Source of the DNA: Gammaproteobacteria bacterium
GTDB taxonomy: Bacteria; Pseudomonadota; Gammaproteobacteria; CAJXQU01
Direction: 5' to 3'
NCBI GenBank assembly: GCA_026984275.1
Contig: JALSSM010000456.1
Location: forward strand, 1-6,436
DNA: 6,436 nucleotides
The position numbers and the translations under genes were made by a program. The notes under the pieces were generated by a model that worked only from the letters and a program-made list of their open reading frames with translations, was not told the origin of the DNA and searched no databases. This document shows positions 5,607-6,436 of this stretch, one piece after another; position 1 is the first letter of the stretch; the number at the start of each line of letters is the position of its first letter.

Positions 5607-6436
5607 ATGCGTATCCGCCCAGAACAACTTTCATCCAGCCTGCAATCCGACAACCTTGCCCCGATCTACATGATCACCGGCGATGAACCTCTACAAATGA
5701 TGGAAGGCACTGATGCAATTCGTAAGGCTGCCAAGGCCCAAGGTTACGTCGAGCGCACCATCATCGAAGTCACCGCAAACTTTGACTGGAACGCGCTGTT
5801 TCAGGAAGCTGACACACTCTCATTATTCGCCACACAACGCCTGATCGAACTACGACTCAACACCTGTAAACCCGGCGCAAAAGGTGGTAAAGCCCTCACA
5901 CAATATTGTGAAAACCTGCCGCAAGATACGATCTTATTGATCACCGCTGCCAAGATAGAAAGCCAAAGCCAGAAAACAAAATGGTTTAAAGCATTAGACA
6001 ACACCGGCGCGATCATCCAGATCTGGCCCATCGATGCCAAAGCGCTACCACAATGGATTGTGCGAAGATTCGCAGATCATGGTCGCCAGATCACAAACGA
6101 TGCCGCTACTTATATTGCCGATAATGTAGAAGGCAACATGCTCGCTGCCAGTCAGGAAATCGAGATCATGCTGCTACTCACCGAAAAGACTAAACTCGAT
6201 CTGGAAGATGTCATGTCCATAGGTGACAATAGCCGTTACGACGTTTTCAAACTGGTCGATGCGATTTTAGAAGGTCATAGTGATCGCGCAATCAGAATCC
6301 TCGACGGCCTGCGGAATGAAGGACTGGAGCCAATCATCATTCACTGGGCACTCAACCGTGAACTACACAGCCTCTACAAACTCGCCGCTGATATCGCCTC
6401 CGGACAATCCATCGACAACGTCTTCAGAAAACACCG
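5607..6436 (+). CDS. holA: DNA polymerase III subunit delta (HolA), N-terminal 276 codons, cut by right edge
   Basis: An open frame of 276 codons plus two bases with no stop before the window ends; E. coli delta is 343 residues, so roughly the last fifth is missing. Delta is the clamp-loader subunit that opens the beta sliding clamp. The alignment to E. coli is clear from the start: MRIRPEQLSS, the APIYMITGDEPL strand (18-29; AAYLLLGNDPL in E. coli), FDWNALF (59-65), LSLFATQR (71-78), LPQWIVRRF (147-155), EGNMLAA (175-181) and the last residues NVFRKH (271-276). L73 and F74 match by number and context the residues E. coli delta inserts into the clamp. The degenerate AAA+ domain without a P-loop, as expected for delta, covers the N-terminal part. 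The ATG at 5607 lies 40 bp after lptE; no strong ribosome site is visible. It is probably co-transcribed with leuS-lptE, and nadD often follows in relatives. Confidence 0.95.
   Translation, partial: MRIRPEQLSSSLQSDNLAPIYMITGDEPLQMMEGTDAIRKAAKAQGYVERTIIEVTANFDWNALFQEADTLSLFATQRLIELRLNTCKPGAKGGKALTQYCENLPQDTILLITAAKIESQSQKTKWFKALDNTGAIIQIWPIDAKALPQWIVRRFADHGRQITNDAATYIADNVEGNMLAASQEIEIMLLLTEKTKLDLEDVMSIGDNSRYDVFKLVDAILEGHSDRAIRILDGLRNEGLEPIIIHWALNRELHSLYKLAADIASGQSIDNVFRKH

Noticed and set aside
5801..6040. 79-codon minus-strand open frame
   Set aside because: Lies wholly inside holA, whose plus-strand frame matches E. coli delta closely through this region.
1..6436. CRISPR array, insertion sequence, tRNA or rRNA genes, prophage or toxin-antitoxin signs
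   Set aside because: No regularly spaced repeats, transposase motifs, cloverleaf-like sequences or small two-gene modules were seen; the window is almost fully occupied by recognised genes.

Overview
The window looks like ordinary chromosome of a gammaproteobacterium of moderate G+C. The main evidence is the order leuS - lptE - holA on the + strand, a classic gammaproteobacterial arrangement, together with E. coli-like LeuRS and DNA polymerase III delta sequences and an LptE lipoprotein (so an LPS-bearing outer membrane). The genus cannot be fixed from the sequence; a sulfur- or C1-metabolising marine-type lineage is only a guess.

Left half (1-2368, - strand): a compact four-gene transcription unit read right to left. 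It starts with an ETHE1-type persulfide dioxygenase (2368-1649), then a TauE/SafE (TSUP) membrane permease (1645-758), an IMPACT/YigZ-family protein (758-156), and the 5' part of a secreted solute-binding-type protein (156 to beyond position 1). Spacing is 3 bp, then two one-base TAATG stop/start overlaps, so the four are almost certainly co-transcribed and translationally coupled. The first two genes make biochemical sense together: the dioxygenase oxidises glutathione persulfide to sulfite, and the permease family exports sulfite or related sulfur anions.

Divergent control region (2369-2498, 130 bp): it holds a 30-bp AT-rich imperfect palindrome (2387-2416) whose centre carries a TATAAT on both strands. 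This resembles the operator placement known for the sulfide/persulfide-sensing ArsR repressors (BigR/SqrR type) in front of similar operons, but no regulator gene lies in the window. A possible leuS promoter and a leader hairpin lie between the palindrome and the leuS start.

Right half (2499-6436, + strand): leuS (leucyl-tRNA synthetase, complete), lptE (LPS-assembly lipoprotein, complete, start overlapping the leuS stop) and holA (delta subunit of the clamp loader, cut by the right edge after 276 codons).

No RNA genes, mobile elements, CRISPR arrays or clear rho-independent terminators were seen, and there is no gene-free stretch longer than 300 bases. I found no wholly new system. The signals most worth a second look are the operator-like palindrome, the coupling of yigZ and a binding protein to a sulfur-oxidation pair, a strong excess of GATC across the whole window, and clustered 8-nt homopolymer runs in the left operon.
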